Origin: Methanosarcinaceae archaeon
GTDB lineage: Archaea > Halobacteriota > Methanosarcinia > Methanosarcinales > Methanosarcinaceae
Reading direction: 5' to 3'
NCBI GenBank assembly: GCA_030611265.1
Contig: JAUWQD010000005.1
Span: 20,674 to 84,673 of the forward strand
DNA length: 64,000 bases
Positions 37,896 to 47,412 of this stretch are shown piece after piece. The position numbers and the translations under genes are program-made. The notes under the pieces were generated by a model, which ran no database searches, was not told the origin of the DNA, and saw only the letters and a program-made list of their open reading frames with translations. The number at the start of each line of letters is the position of its first letter. Position 1 is the stretch's first letter.

Positions 37896-37936
37896 TCAAT
37901 CGATGGATTAATTGCTATATGAATCGATGGATTAAA
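37896..37936. promoter_or_regulatory. Repeated AATCGATGGATTAA motif between hisG and the KaiC-like gene
   Basis: The 14-base motif AATCGATGGATTAA occurs twice, 24 bases apart, in the divergent spacer. An (ATTA)n run follows before the KaiC-like gene. The two copies could be operator sites serving both directions. Confidence 0.4.
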
Positions 37937-38009
37937 GTATGTTTATAGCGATATTTAATTAATTCATTAATTAATTAATTAATATCTATATTTAAGGCGA
38001 GGTTGTACT

Positions 38010-38753
38010 ATGAGAATACCAACTGGCATTGAAGGATTCGATGAACTGGTTCAGGGCGGACTGTTGGAGGAGAGGATATATCTTGTCAGCGGTCCACCGG
38101 GCAGTGGAAAAACGACATTTGGAGTTCAGTTTTTAGCACATGGTGCTACACTTGGTGAAGTGGGTTTATATGTCACTTTGCTCGAAAGTCCGCAGAATAT
38201 CATTGATGACATGTCGAACTATGCAATGAATGTGCCGACACTTATCAAAATGAAAAAGCTCCTTTTTGCAGATCTTGGTCCAAGGATGGAATATGGGTAC
38301 ATGGATGAACTCCATGAAATAATCACCCCGGACTATGAGGTAGGACACACATCGGTAGAAGGGGAAGCTCCCTCTCCTGCTGTGGTGTTCAAGGAAATAG
38401 CAGGCTACATTGCAGAATACAATATCAAAAGACTTGTGATCGATTCAGTATCTGCAATACGTTTTACAACAAAGGATATATCTTTGGAAGAAAAAGAGAT
38501 GAGCAGGTTTATACGAAACCTCAAGAAACTGGGATGTACTACGATTCTGCTTTCTGAAATGACAGATCCGAATTCATATACAACAGAGCAGTTCGCTTCA
38601 CATGGTGTGGTATTCCTGCACAATTTCCTTTATGATAAGACCATGACACGTGCACTACAGGTTATCAAAATGCGCGGAACTAAACATGACTGCAACATGC
38701 GTGGTGTGCATTTCACTGAAAAAGGAATAAAAGTAGTGGATTATCTGGATTGA
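38010..38753 (+). CDS. KaiC-like RecA-superfamily ATPase, single domain
   Basis: This 247-residue protein starts MRIPTGIEGFDELVQGGL and has Walker A VSGPPGSGKTTFGVQF, catalytic glutamates in YVTLLESP, and Walker B KRLVIDSVSAIRF. It is one KaiC domain; archaeal single-domain KaiC-like proteins are ATPases tied to signalling or motility regulation, not to a clock. The next gene begins 15 bases downstream and is likely its partner. Confidence 0.85.
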   Translation: MRIPTGIEGFDELVQGGLLEERIYLVSGPPGSGKTTFGVQFLAHGATLGEVGLYVTLLESPQNIIDDMSNYAMNVPTLIKMKKLLFADLGPRMEYGYMDELHEIITPDYEVGHTSVEGEAPSPAVVFKEIAGYIAEYNIKRLVIDSVSAIRFTTKDISLEEKEMSRFIRNLKKLGCTTILLSEMTDPNSYTTEQFASHGVVFLHNFLYDKTMTRALQVIKMRGTKHDCNMRGVHFTEKGIKVVDYLD

Positions 38754-38768
38754 TGGTCGGGTTAGAGA

Positions 38769-39281
38769 ATGGTAAGTCTGTTCAAAAAGGAAGGCAAGGG
38801 CAAGAAAAAGATTATCAGTGAATCTGAAAAGTCAGATCTTGCAAAAGAAGCCTACAAACTCGGTTTTGAAGTGGGTTATCACAAACACTCTGAACTTGGA
38901 TGGGTTACCGAGAGGTTTTCCCATCTGGACAAATTTGCCGGTGAACGCGGTCTGGAAGAATTTGTGCAAGTTTATTATTCCAGAGGAAGATTGGATGGTG
39001 TAAAATCCAAAGAGCGTGACATACATTCAGGTTTATCCAAAAAAGGAATCGAAAAGGAAGAGGAACGGGCAGAGGTTTCAAAAGAGAGAACAGCCGTTCA
39101 CGAAAAACCTGAAATTGCATTTGAACCCGGATTCAAACCCACCCATACAATAGACGAGCATAATTATTCCCCGACACAACAGCCAACTATGATAGATATA
39201 CCTGAAGTTACTTCAGTGACCAAATCCATCAATAGACCTACCTTGGTCGATGGTTTCAAAGCACTCAAACCAAGGCGGTAA
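38769..39281 (+). CDS. Charged hypothetical protein paired with the KaiC-like ATPase
   Basis: Of 170 residues, a predicted helical first half (SEKSDLAKEAYKLGFEVGYH; DKFAGERGLEEFVQVYYSRG) is followed by a low-complexity, Pro/Thr-rich second half, ending KPRR. No family recognised. The tight linkage to the KaiC-like gene suggests a regulator or adaptor of that ATPase. Confidence 0.6.
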   Translation: MVSLFKKEGKGKKKIISESEKSDLAKEAYKLGFEVGYHKHSELGWVTERFSHLDKFAGERGLEEFVQVYYSRGRLDGVKSKERDIHSGLSKKGIEKEEERAEVSKERTAVHEKPEIAFEPGFKPTHTIDEHNYSPTQQPTMIDIPEVTSVTKSINRPTLVDGFKALKPRR

Positions 39282-39316
39282 TGGTAATGTCAGGGATCAA
39301 GCCATCATTGGCAAGA

Positions 39317-40354
39317 TCACTGACAAAAACCGTATCCTATAAATCTCTGTTTTTCATCCAGATTGGCAAGTACGAACCTGTCCGTCTTGCTGTATGCAAC
39401 TTCTTTTGTACCGGAAAGTGAAACAATACAAGTACTTGCAGGTGCTGCCGCATCGACATCCGAACCATCGATGGTGATATTTTCAACACGCATCGGTGCA
39501 GATTGAAGACCTGTAAAGATATGCAGCATATCCCCCACAGCAAATCCTTTTGAGAATTGGGAAAGCGTACATTCAAGTGTAAGTCCTTCCGTCACTTCTT
39601 CTGCATCGGATATCACAAACCCTCTTTCAAGTTCCTTTGACTGGATATTCTTAAGTGCAAGTCCTACCCTCGAACCCGTAGGAGCACTTTTCGCATCCAC
39701 ATCATGCAGCTGTATAGAACGTATCTCTATGTTCTTATTTAGTGGGAATATACCTGTCTTATCCTTTGCATTGATCGTACCCTGCGAAACCACGCCAAGC
39801 ACCACACATCCGATACCTGTCACATTGAAGAACTGGTCTATCACAACACGTTTTGGCAATTCGTTTAACTGTGCAAGTTCCGCGTCTACCTTATCACCGA
39901 TGGAAAATATCATCTCTTTCAACTCTTCCATACCTTCGAATGACGTTGTGGAAATGGACATGTATTCCCAATTCTCAAGTGCTGTGCCCGATGTTATCTT
40001 TTTGATATTTCCTTTCAGTTCATCGATAGCGTGAGGGTATGATGTATCAGATTTGGTTAGCACGATGATCCCGTGTTTGTAACCCAAAAGGTCCAGTGCA
40101 ACAATACATTCGCCTGCCGATACGTCAAGACCGGTCGGAGGGACACACAAAAGTGCAATATCTGAAAGATTAAGGGCTGTTACGAGTGGTTTGACTGCTT
40201 TTGGATACCCGTTCGCATCAATGGTAGTGAGCACCCTGCCGCTTTTAGCAAAATCATACATCGTAATGTCTGCTCCCTCTCCCTTCTTACCCAGTTTTGA
40301 GGCAAGCGTTGTCCTGCCGCTCTGTTCACTTCCGATAATCGCTATTTTTGTCAT
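39317..40354 (-). CDS. SelB-like translational GTPase homologue with eroded GTP-binding motifs
   Basis: This 345-residue protein has an EF-Tu/SelB-like plan: a G domain (about 1-170), then two beta-barrel domains (VVLGVVSQGTINAKDKTGIF; GSRVGLALKNI). G1 reads GSEQSGRTTLA with Arg in place of the usual Lys; the DxxG motif is not evident; G4 is LTKSD. This fits the aSelB-like (aSelBL) family described in archaea lacking selenocysteine, some of whose members have lost GTP-binding residues. Its role in translation is not known. Confidence 0.7.
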   Translation of the reverse strand: MTKIAIIGSEQSGRTTLASKLGKKGEGADITMYDFAKSGRVLTTIDANGYPKAVKPLVTALNLSDIALLCVPPTGLDVSAGECIVALDLLGYKHGIIVLTKSDTSYPHAIDELKGNIKKITSGTALENWEYMSISTTSFEGMEELKEMIFSIGDKVDAELAQLNELPKRVVIDQFFNVTGIGCVVLGVVSQGTINAKDKTGIFPLNKNIEIRSIQLHDVDAKSAPTGSRVGLALKNIQSKELERGFVISDAEEVTEGLTLECTLSQFSKGFAVGDMLHIFTGLQSAPMRVENITIDGSDVDAAAPASTCIVSLSGTKEVAYSKTDRFVLANLDEKQRFIGYGFCQ

Positions 40355-40369
40355 GATTGCACCATTTTA

Positions 40370-40494
40370 GATTATACATAATTTGTAAAATTATGTATTC
40401 CAAGTAAATCTGAGCGTCAGCGAAGATTTTCTTGTAGTATATATTTATAAATATATAGTGCGAGTAAATCCGAACGTTAGCGAGGATTTTCTCG
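40370..40494 (+). repeat. Double-hairpin repeat, two tandem units
   Basis: Unit 1 has AT stem ATACATAATTT/AAATTATGTAT and second hairpin AAATCT/AGATTT (closed by TTCTTG). Unit 2 has TATATATTT-type arms and AAATCC/GGATTT (closed by TTCTCG). The T-A to C-G change in the stem is compensatory. Confidence 0.8.
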
Positions 40495-40541
40495 TTATGG
40501 GTATTCGAATGCTCGTTTTGTGATATATGTCTTTTTGACAT

Positions 40542-41714
40542 TTACCACAACTCACCCTTGCACATTGACTCCGTCTTATCATTGGTGCTCTGGTTGAGTT
40601 TTTTGATCTTCACGAGATATTCATCCCCGACAATCTCCGGTTCACCAAAAACAGCATCCACACCAAGCCTTCGGAGATAGTCCTGATATGTGGAAACAGT
40701 ACCAAGGTCTTTGACCCGTATCTGCACATCATCGGCAATACGTGTGCCATCTCTCACCTGTTTTATTGACTCGATCATAGGTCGCAGTATACTTTCCCCA
40801 AGTTGCAGGCAACGTTTTTGCAGTTCAGCTTCGCTTTCATTCCACTCAACCGACTGGAATCCTTCGCGTACGACCCTTGAGAAGAAATAGTCCCGCCCAA
40901 TGTCGTTATAAAATTTGAAGGCATGCCGAAGGTCAGCACAGTTACTCTGGGAACATGTATATTTTATTGGATTGAGTTTCATCATCGGGTCTTTGATAAC
41001 AACACCTTCATGCTGGATTTTCCCAAGTTCCCTGATGATACTTGCAATTTCATCCGGCGCATTGTCAAGCGAAAACTCACCAAAGAATGTTATCTGGTTA
41101 AATCCATATTCCTCTGCAAGTTTCCGGCGCTCGTGTAAGAGATATGGTGTGCCACTGCCCTTGTGCCTGATATCGAACACAAAAAAGTCAAGAGATCCTA
41201 TGCCGTAGATGTCCTTTGGGACATAAGGATTATCGGGACCTGCCATCTCCCCGCATAGGACAAGGTCTGGATGGTCGTCGAAAAAATCACGTCCCAAAAG
41301 ATGTCTTGCGCGCTCGGTTGAATAAGGGCAGACAAGTCCGCCGCGTGTAAATGCTACAATCTTTCCCCCAATATCAGCCACGCGCACATTGTATCCGTTC
41401 ATCTTTTCTTCGACGGCTACTGTTTTGATCTTTGAGAAATGGTTTTCAAGCGCAGGACCAAGTAGCATTGCTCTTTGTATTTTGGGGAAACCCCGGATCA
41501 ACTCGAACGAGCCGTCCTTTTGGTACAATACACTCCCGTGCTCGATCTTTGAAACACTCTTATCGAACCGGAACAATTGTTGGTATTCGCCCCAATTTTG
41601 TAATAGTATTCGCCTGTCCAGCAGTCCCTTGAGTCTGGATCGCGGCAGGTTAAGGTACTCTGCCGCACCTTCAATATCCAATTCAATATCCACAGTATCT
41701 GATCTGGCGTTCAT
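40542..41714 (-). CDS. ATP-dependent RNA ligase, Pab1020/Rnl3 family
   Basis: This 390-residue protein has the nucleotidyl-transferase motif I EEKMNGYNVR (adenylated Lys at about 101), motif Ia-like FTRGGLVCPYS, motif III-like SLDFFVFDIRHK, motif IV HEGVVIKDP and motif V-like KYTCSQ. An N-terminal region of about 70 residues and a C-terminal dimerisation region match archaeal Rnl3 (MTH1221, Pab1020), which joins or circularises RNA. It lies between double-hairpin repeats on both sides. Confidence 0.9.
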   Translation of the reverse strand: MNARSDTVDIELDIEGAAEYLNLPRSRLKGLLDRRILLQNWGEYQQLFRFDKSVSKIEHGSVLYQKDGSFELIRGFPKIQRAMLLGPALENHFSKIKTVAVEEKMNGYNVRVADIGGKIVAFTRGGLVCPYSTERARHLLGRDFFDDHPDLVLCGEMAGPDNPYVPKDIYGIGSLDFFVFDIRHKGSGTPYLLHERRKLAEEYGFNQITFFGEFSLDNAPDEIASIIRELGKIQHEGVVIKDPMMKLNPIKYTCSQSNCADLRHAFKFYNDIGRDYFFSRVVREGFQSVEWNESEAELQKRCLQLGESILRPMIESIKQVRDGTRIADDVQIRVKDLGTVSTYQDYLRRLGVDAVFGEPEIVGDEYLVKIKKLNQSTNDKTESMCKGELW

Positions 41715-41768
41715 GACTTGGAAAGTGCGTGCTGTTTCTCCACCTATGACAGCACGATTTCACTTTTA

Positions 41769-41831
41769 ATAGTATATATTTTGTAAATATATAGTGCGAG
41801 TCAATCCAGGCGTCAGCAAGGATTAACTCGT
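41769..41831 (+). repeat. Double-hairpin repeat, one unit
   Basis: AT stem TATATATTT/AAATATATA, then GCGAGTCAATCC, loop AGGCGTCAGCAA, GGATTAACTCG. The inner stem AATCC/GGATT again shows paired changes. Confidence 0.8.
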
Positions 41832-41837
41832 TCAATT

Positions 41838-42614
41838 TTACTCCACCATTGCGTTGACAACACATCTTCTTGTGATGAAACCTACCATATCATCTTCGAG
41901 GTTAAGCACAGGCACGCCACTAATGTTCTCCTCGATCATCATCTTGACAACATCGGATACCGAAGTGTTCGAATATGCTGTTTTCACACCTCTTGTCATT
42001 ATGTCCTCTACAATGAGGTTCTTGATGCGGGAATCCTGTTGGTTTCCTGAAACAACATCCCTAAAGGCACGCATTGCTTTTGCAACATCCTTTTCTGTAA
42101 CGATTCCGACAAGTTTTCCATTCTCCACAACAGGCAATCTTCCAATGTCGTTATCAAGGATCAGGTGTCTGATATGGCTCACACGGTCACCAGGGCTTGC
42201 GACAATAGGGTCTTTTTGCATAACTTCTGCTGCGTATCCACCAAAATGGTTGCTTTTCATCAGCTCTTTTGGAGTAACCCATCCAACAATCTCATCATTC
42301 TCACTGACCATGATCACGCCATTGTTTTTCTTCATCAGTGTGATGACATCGTTGATATCTATGTCAGGCAATACCTTAACATAATTGTCGGATACGGCTG
42401 TTGCAACGTGAAGTGATGATGCAGGTTTAGCCCCTTTTTTTCGTGTTCCGAGCTCTTTTGTAAGGTTTCTCATTGTCAGGACACCCACAAGATTACCATC
42501 ATGCTTGACAAGCAGACGGCGCGTACTTTTTTTATCCATAATGTCAAGTGCATGGGATATCGTATCTGCCTTATCAATGGTCTGTGGCTGCACCATTATA
42601 TCTTTGATTTGCAT
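41838..42614 (-). CDS. CBS-domain protein 1 (four CBS motifs)
   Basis: From ATG 42614 (GAGGTGAT five bases upstream) the protein has 258 residues made of four consecutive CBS motifs, i.e. two Bateman modules, each with the NxxxxVPVxxxxxxVGxxT-like core ([40 protein letters not shown]). CBS pairs bind adenosine nucleotides or SAM and act as regulatory sensors. First of five neighbouring CBS genes on the same strand. Confidence 0.85.
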   Translation of the reverse strand: MQIKDIMVQPQTIDKADTISHALDIMDKKSTRRLLVKHDGNLVGVLTMRNLTKELGTRKKGAKPASSLHVATAVSDNYVKVLPDIDINDVITLMKKNNGVIMVSENDEIVGWVTPKELMKSNHFGGYAAEVMQKDPIVASPGDRVSHIRHLILDNDIGRLPVVENGKLVGIVTEKDVAKAMRAFRDVVSGNQQDSRIKNLIVEDIMTRGVKTAYSNTSVSDVVKMMIEENISGVPVLNLEDDMVGFITRRCVVNAMVE

Positions 42615-42661
42615 AGTTATCACCTCTTACATCCAGAAATATTTCTCAATATATTTTATTT

Positions 42662-42723
42662 CAGTATATAATTTATAGAATTATATAGTTCGAGTTAAAT
42701 CGACCGGAGGGAGATTTTTCTCG
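42662..42723 (+). repeat. Double-hairpin repeat, one unit
   Basis: AT stem TATATAATT/AATTATATA, then TCGAGTTAAATCGACCGGAG and GGAGATTTTTCTCG. It lies between two CBS genes and overlaps the end of the second. Confidence 0.8.
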
Positions 42724-43560
42724 CTATACTGCTCTAATAACATCGCTTCTGCTGATCATCCCGACAATCTCATTATCCTGTTCGACAGGCAGTGCCGTGA
42801 TATTCTCTTTGATCATGATATTCGCTGCATTAGCGACCGTATCATCACTGGCTATTGTCATAATCGGTCTAGACATAATATCTTCTGCAACTAGTGGTAC
42901 TTCTTTTATGTAACGATATATCTTCTCACCACCCTGTTTTGGCCTTCTTGCCATTTTGATGCTCTTAGTTGAAAGTTTACCTTCATTATCAGTCATAGCG
43001 CTGAGTGCGAGGTTTGTTGTAGAGATGATACCGACACCTTCTTCAGAGTCATCTATGACAATGACCTTATTGATCTTATTTTTCTCCATCTCATCTATGA
43101 CATGGTTGATCGTGTGATGCCTATGAACTGATATGATATCTTCGCTCATCAGATCGGAAACTTTTGTATCGAATGACTGCTCTGATACGTATCTGACAAT
43201 ATCTTTTTTTGTCACTACACCAACAACAGAGTTTTTCGTAACAGGGATGTTGTTTATGTTGTTTTCAAGCATAAGATCAACAGCCTGTCTGATCGAAGCC
43301 TCTGGATAGATCGTTATCGGAGATTCCGTCATCACCAGATTTATGGGAACCTTGTCAATAGGGCGTCTCCTCCACATAGGTTCTGCCTGCGCCATTCGCT
43401 TTCCCAGATCGGATTTGGTGACAATACCAATCATACCATCATCGTTAACAACAATAATAGAACCGATCTTGTGTTTTAACATCAACTTCCTTGCATGAGA
43501 TATGGGTTCATCCGGTGCAATGACATATACCGGGGAACTCATAATATCTTCCACATTCAT
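42724..43560 (-). CDS. CBS-domain protein 2 (four CBS motifs)
   Basis: From ATG 43560 (AAGGAGGGT upstream; the longer frame to 43587 includes the ribosome site) the protein has 278 residues. It has four CBS motifs ([77 protein letters not shown]). A basic linker between modules 3 and 4 ([14 protein letters not shown]) could contact nucleic acid or a partner. Confidence 0.85.
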   Translation of the reverse strand: MNVEDIMSSPVYVIAPDEPISHARKLMLKHKIGSIIVVNDDGMIGIVTKSDLGKRMAQAEPMWRRRPIDKVPINLVMTESPITIYPEASIRQAVDLMLENNINNIPVTKNSVVGVVTKKDIVRYVSEQSFDTKVSDLMSEDIISVHRHHTINHVIDEMEKNKINKVIVIDDSEEGVGIISTTNLALSAMTDNEGKLSTKSIKMARRPKQGGEKIYRYIKEVPLVAEDIMSRPIMTIASDDTVANAANIMIKENITALPVEQDNEIVGMISRSDVIRAV

Positions 43561-43675
43561 TCTGACCCTCCTTTTTGTGTTTTGCATTGCATTATAATTA
43601 CACTTATAATTATAATCAGAGTAAAAGTTGTTTCAATAAGTTTTCATCTAATTCTCTGGACGAAAATTCATTGGT

Positions 43676-44677
43676 CTATTCTGTTATCGAACGCAGGATA
43701 TCGCGCTCTGTGAGTATGCCGCAAAGGATCCCATCATCAATTATTGGAATGGAACCAACATTTTTCTCGATCATAATTGCTGCTGCCTCTCCGATATCCA
43801 GATCGGACGATGCCCACACAACATCCTTTGAGATAAGTGAACTTATCGGGGCATCGAATGCTTCGTGGATATTTCCTGTTACGAGTTTATTGAATGCATT
43901 CCCGCTTCCCATGAAATTCATGATATCAGAAGCAGTGATCACTCCAATGAGTATACTGTCCGTCACAACAGGAAGTCTCCTGAACCCTTCATTTACCATG
44001 ATCTTTGCAGAATTGAAAATTGTTGTATCCGATGGAGCGGTTTTTACCTTTTTGCTCATATACTCTCCAATTGATTTGTTGGCATGTATGCCTGCAACAA
44101 GTTTGACAAAATCTTTTTCCGTGCAGATAGCACGCACTCGACCGTCTTCACTTAATATGGGAAGACCACCGGTTTTCTCTTCACTCATCATTTTAAGTGC
44201 ATCTGAGATATTCGAATCTTCTTTCAGGTGTGAAACATTATGGCGCATTATCTCTCGAACATCTGCATTGATAGCTGCAAGGAGATTGCCCTTGAACCGT
44301 TTTTCGACAAGCAGGTTCTTACTTCCTCCACCCAAAAAGTCGACAATATCAACGGATGTGACCACTCCTTCAAGGCGGTTCGTGCCGGCATCGGCAATCG
44401 GGACACGCCTGAATCCTTTGTTTGTCATTGTCTTTATTGCGCCCATTATCGTTGTTGTCGGAGGGACAGTGACCACGTCTTTAGTAGCAACTGCCATGAT
44501 ATCTCCTTCGTGTTCCGATATTCTGGCTTTGAAATTGACAGGTCCGACATCCATTGTACCTGTGGTGCTCAACATTTTTGCGTCATTTCTCTGAATGGTT
44601 TTGTCATTTGCATTCAGTTTTTCCTGCACTTTCATCTTTTCTTCTTCAACCTTGGATATTTTGTTTCGTGTATTCAA
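43676..44677 (-). CDS. CBS-domain protein 3 with N-terminal extension (four CBS motifs)
   Basis: 333 residues from TTG 44677; a shorter start at ATG 44635 is possible and neither has a strong ribosome site. A polar N-terminal stretch of about 45 residues precedes four CBS motifs (GFRRVPIADAGTNRLEGVVT; GGLPILSEDGRVRAICTE; GFRRLPVVTDSILIGVITAS; GSIPIIDDGILCGILTER). Likely a nucleotide-responsive regulator; partner unknown. Confidence 0.8.
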   Translation of the reverse strand: MNTRNKISKVEEEKMKVQEKLNANDKTIQRNDAKMLSTTGTMDVGPVNFKARISEHEGDIMAVATKDVVTVPPTTTIMGAIKTMTNKGFRRVPIADAGTNRLEGVVTSVDIVDFLGGGSKNLLVEKRFKGNLLAAINADVREIMRHNVSHLKEDSNISDALKMMSEEKTGGLPILSEDGRVRAICTEKDFVKLVAGIHANKSIGEYMSKKVKTAPSDTTIFNSAKIMVNEGFRRLPVVTDSILIGVITASDIMNFMGSGNAFNKLVTGNIHEAFDAPISSLISKDVVWASSDLDIGEAAAIMIEKNVGSIPIIDDGILCGILTERDILRSITE

Positions 44678-44862
44678 TTAGACCACCAAACTATCGAAGA
44701 TTTCTATTGAAATCTTCTATCGAAATTTTCTGTTGGAAACATGATTAAAATTTTAGGTATCGTCTTATAAAATATTGCTACCATTCAAGGCTCCCTACAA
44801 TTAATAGTAAAGACTGATTTGGTAATAAGTTTTTGGTTATTGAACAAATCCCGATATGTGCA

Positions 44863-45663
44863 TTACATCACTTCGAAGCCTGTACCAACCAGACAAGCCC
44901 GCAAGACATCCCGCCTGTCTACGATCCCTGCCAATTCTTTTCCATTAACAACACTGACCCTTCCGGTATCGTAGTGGAGCATCATCTCTATAGCTTTTGA
45001 GATTGGTATGTCATGTGATATTGTATATGTTGGGGTAGACATGACTTTCTCGACCTTTGTAGAATCGCCGGGTCTTGTGCCGTGTGAGTCACTTGATCCG
45101 GTTCTTGCGTATCCGGATCTTATAACATCTCTTCTTGTTATGATCCCCATCATTTCGTTCTTGTGAGATACTACAGGCAAGCCGGTATAATTGTATTCGA
45201 TCATTTGTAACCAGACTTTTGCAATACTGTCATCTGGATGGCATGTCAAAATGTTGGTCGTCATGATATCTCCAACTGTTTTTGGGGACTTTTTTGTAGG
45301 ATGGATATTTTTCAGGATATCCACATCGCTCAAGATCCCGATACATGTTTTATCACTTGTTGATACAACTACAGGAACTCTGCCCTGCTTTGCTTCTACC
45401 AAAAGGTGAGCAGATCTTATTATATCCATATCCGGAGTGATCGTGGGACACTCACGTGCATATCCTCCAACTGTCACATTGGATCTGGTGGATGTAATGT
45501 TAAGTATATCCTGGTCTGTCAGGATGCCGACTACCCGGTTCGATCCATCGACCACAGGAAGTCCGCGTAAATAATGGTCGCGCATCTGCTGTCTTGCATG
45601 AGTGATAAAATCACTATCTTTTATGCATACAGGTTCTTTTGACATAATTTCTTCAACGATCAT
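44863..45663 (-). CDS. CBS-domain protein 4 (four CBS motifs)
   Basis: 266 residues from ATG 45663, preceded by AAAGGAG. Four CBS motifs (RGLPVVDGSNRVVGILTDQD; GRVPVVVSTSDKTCIGILSD; TGLPVVSHKNEMMGIITRRD; GRVSVVNGKELAGIVDRRDV). The gap between motifs 3 and 4 is polar and rich in Ser/Gly. Confidence 0.85.
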   Translation of the reverse strand: MIVEEIMSKEPVCIKDSDFITHARQQMRDHYLRGLPVVDGSNRVVGILTDQDILNITSTRSNVTVGGYARECPTITPDMDIIRSAHLLVEAKQGRVPVVVSTSDKTCIGILSDVDILKNIHPTKKSPKTVGDIMTTNILTCHPDDSIAKVWLQMIEYNYTGLPVVSHKNEMMGIITRRDVIRSGYARTGSSDSHGTRPGDSTKVEKVMSTPTYTISHDIPISKAIEMMLHYDTGRVSVVNGKELAGIVDRRDVLRACLVGTGFEVM

Positions 45664-45751
45664 GTGTCTACTCCTTTGTTGTATGTCTATTGTTCAGGTT
45701 CGATAATCGTATGGTCATATATCTGGAAAAATCATCAACCTATCAGATGTA

Positions 45752-46351
45752 TTAACTCTCAGAATCTTTACAGGATTCACACAGCATCAACCCATTTACG
45801 AGCGTGACTGTTTCACCAACGGCACCGCAGTATTCGCATATTCCCCTTTCAAGTTCCGGCGTTCGTGGAATGTTTTGTTCATTGCTCATTTCAATAAGGC
45901 TTTCTAAAATGGTGTTAAGACCAGGAGCGATCATGAGCAGATCCTTGTCCGTAACAATCCCGGAAGGACTGCCGTTCTCTTTAATGACAAGCCTACGGAT
46001 ATCGTGCTTGAGCATAATCCTAGCAGCGTCTATTATGTTAGTTGAAGGTCTTATTGTCATAAGAGGGGAGGACATGATCTCACCGGCAGACATCTTGCCT
46101 GGTTCTTTTTCCCCTGCCACTACTTTCCTGACAATATCGCGCTCGGTTATGATCCCTACAGCATCGCCGTTCTTTGTGACGACAATACTTGAAACGTTGT
46201 TTTTGGTCATTTCTTTGGCAATTTCGATAGCATTCGCTCTTATATCCAAAGTAAATACATTTTTGGTCATGACCTCGCTGACCAGCATCTCATTTTCAAT
46301 TTCCTTGATAGAGGTGCTTGTTTCTAAATCTCTTTGAGTCCCCAATACCAT
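45752..46351 (-). CDS. CBS-domain protein 5 with C-terminal zinc ribbon
   Basis: 199 residues: one CBS pair (SSIVVTKNGDAVGIITERDI; RRLVIKENGSPSGIVTDKDL) and a C-terminal treble of cysteines CEYCGAVGETVTLVNGLMLC followed by ESC, a CxxC...CxxC zinc ribbon. CBS plus zinc ribbon is a known archaeal architecture of unknown role. First gene in the direction of transcription of the five-gene CBS block. Confidence 0.85.
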   Translation of the reverse strand: MVLGTQRDLETSTSIKEIENEMLVSEVMTKNVFTLDIRANAIEIAKEMTKNNVSSIVVTKNGDAVGIITERDIVRKVVAGEKEPGKMSAGEIMSSPLMTIRPSTNIIDAARIMLKHDIRRLVIKENGSPSGIVTDKDLLMIAPGLNTILESLIEMSNEQNIPRTPELERGICEYCGAVGETVTLVNGLMLCESCKDSES

Positions 46352-46833
46352 AAGATACCACTTCCCATTTCCACTCTAATAATAGGAATACCACTCACTA
46401 ATTAAAATGAATGTTGTTATGGCATATATAGGTGATTGTGGTGAATTTGGGGATGTTAATTGGGAGTTACATGACGATTGGAACTATTGGAAAGTACAAG
46501 GATCAAAGTTTCATAGGGAGTCCCTTATTTGCCAGATATTCTTTCATCTGCACCGGCTTTACTGTAAGCCTCAGCGTTATCTGACGGGTTGCCAACCCAC
46601 TGACGTCTCCTTTGAATTTAAGCAATGGCGAAATGTAATTGTAAAAGAAAAAAATGAAATAAAACCAAAAATTTGAAAAAACTTGATCCGAAAAAAGAAT
46701 ATTATTATTTATTTAACGAATAATGGATTTTAATAAAAACGCTGTTGGCTAAAATAGAAAAATCCATTTTAACCACTTTTGTTTTATATCAACAGACACA
46801 CTTTTAATATCTTAAATGTGTGTCCGTTTCGAA
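46352..46833. other. Spacer with an unexplained GC-richer block
   Basis: The stretch 46520-46620 is less AT-rich than its surroundings. On the minus strand it reads TRQITLRLTVKPVQMKEYLA, then stops. It may be the tail of a lost gene; I do not recognise it. A plus-strand frame here (46407-46676) lacks a ribosome site and protein-like composition. Confidence 0.3.
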
Positions 46834-47052
46834 TTAGTATCTTGCAGGTTTATGTTTCTGGAAACATTCTCTGCAGTACACAGGTCTGTCGCCACTGGGC
46901 TTGAAAGGTACTTCAGTTTCCTGCTTACAGTCTGCACAAGTTGCTTTATGCATCTCTCGTGGACCAGTTGGTCTGAAACCGCCGCCGCCGCCTCTTCCAC
47001 CGCTGCTGCCGCCACGGGAACCGCCGCCGCCACCTCTTCTATCGTCACTCAT
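46834..47052 (-). CDS. Gly/Arg-rich CxxC-x17-CxxC zinc-binding protein
   Basis: 72 residues: an N-terminal RGG-like tract (DDRRGGGGGSRGGSS...) and a C-terminal zinc knuckle CADCKQETEVPFKP...CREC with exactly 17 residues between the CxxC pairs. This matches the CxxC-x17-CxxC family found in Methanosarcina and others. RGG plus zinc knuckle suggests RNA binding. The ribosome site AGGAGAT is well placed. Confidence 0.8.
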   Translation of the reverse strand: MSDDRRGGGGGSRGGSSGGRGGGGGFRPTGPREMHKATCADCKQETEVPFKPSGDRPVYCRECFQKHKPARY

Positions 47053-47412
47053 ATTTTTTATCTCCTATTTATTTATTTATTGAAGTCCAAGCAAGGCCAC
47101 GAAGACGTGCCATTTCAATTTATTAAATTGATTCCTCACCATTCACAATTAACCTAAAATAAAACCAAATAGATGAGAAATCCCACTTATATGTAATACA
47201 AATAAGCTAACTGTTATTGTACCAGTATCATTTATGTGTACTTAAACTCTTGCTCATTGGTGATATTAATATTCGAATTTCGGATTGGTTGATTTAGATA
47301 ATCAATGCAGAGTGTCAATTGTACACTGTGACAGATCACTTCTCAACAATATCCACAGAAAATCTTAAAAAGAGTTAGGTCAATTTCATACTGGGAACAG
47401 TGGGGTGAGTAA
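47053..47412. other. Divergent spacer
   Basis: Holds the leader of the zinc protein (minus strand) and the leader of the disulfide reductase (plus strand, ribosome site GGGTGAG). No repeat member or RNA gene recognised. Confidence 0.4.

Noticed and set aside
46407..46676. 89-residue open frame on the plus strand after the CBS block
   Set aside because: No ribosome site, unusual composition and no recognisable motif; the opposite strand looks more protein-like, but only as a fragment.
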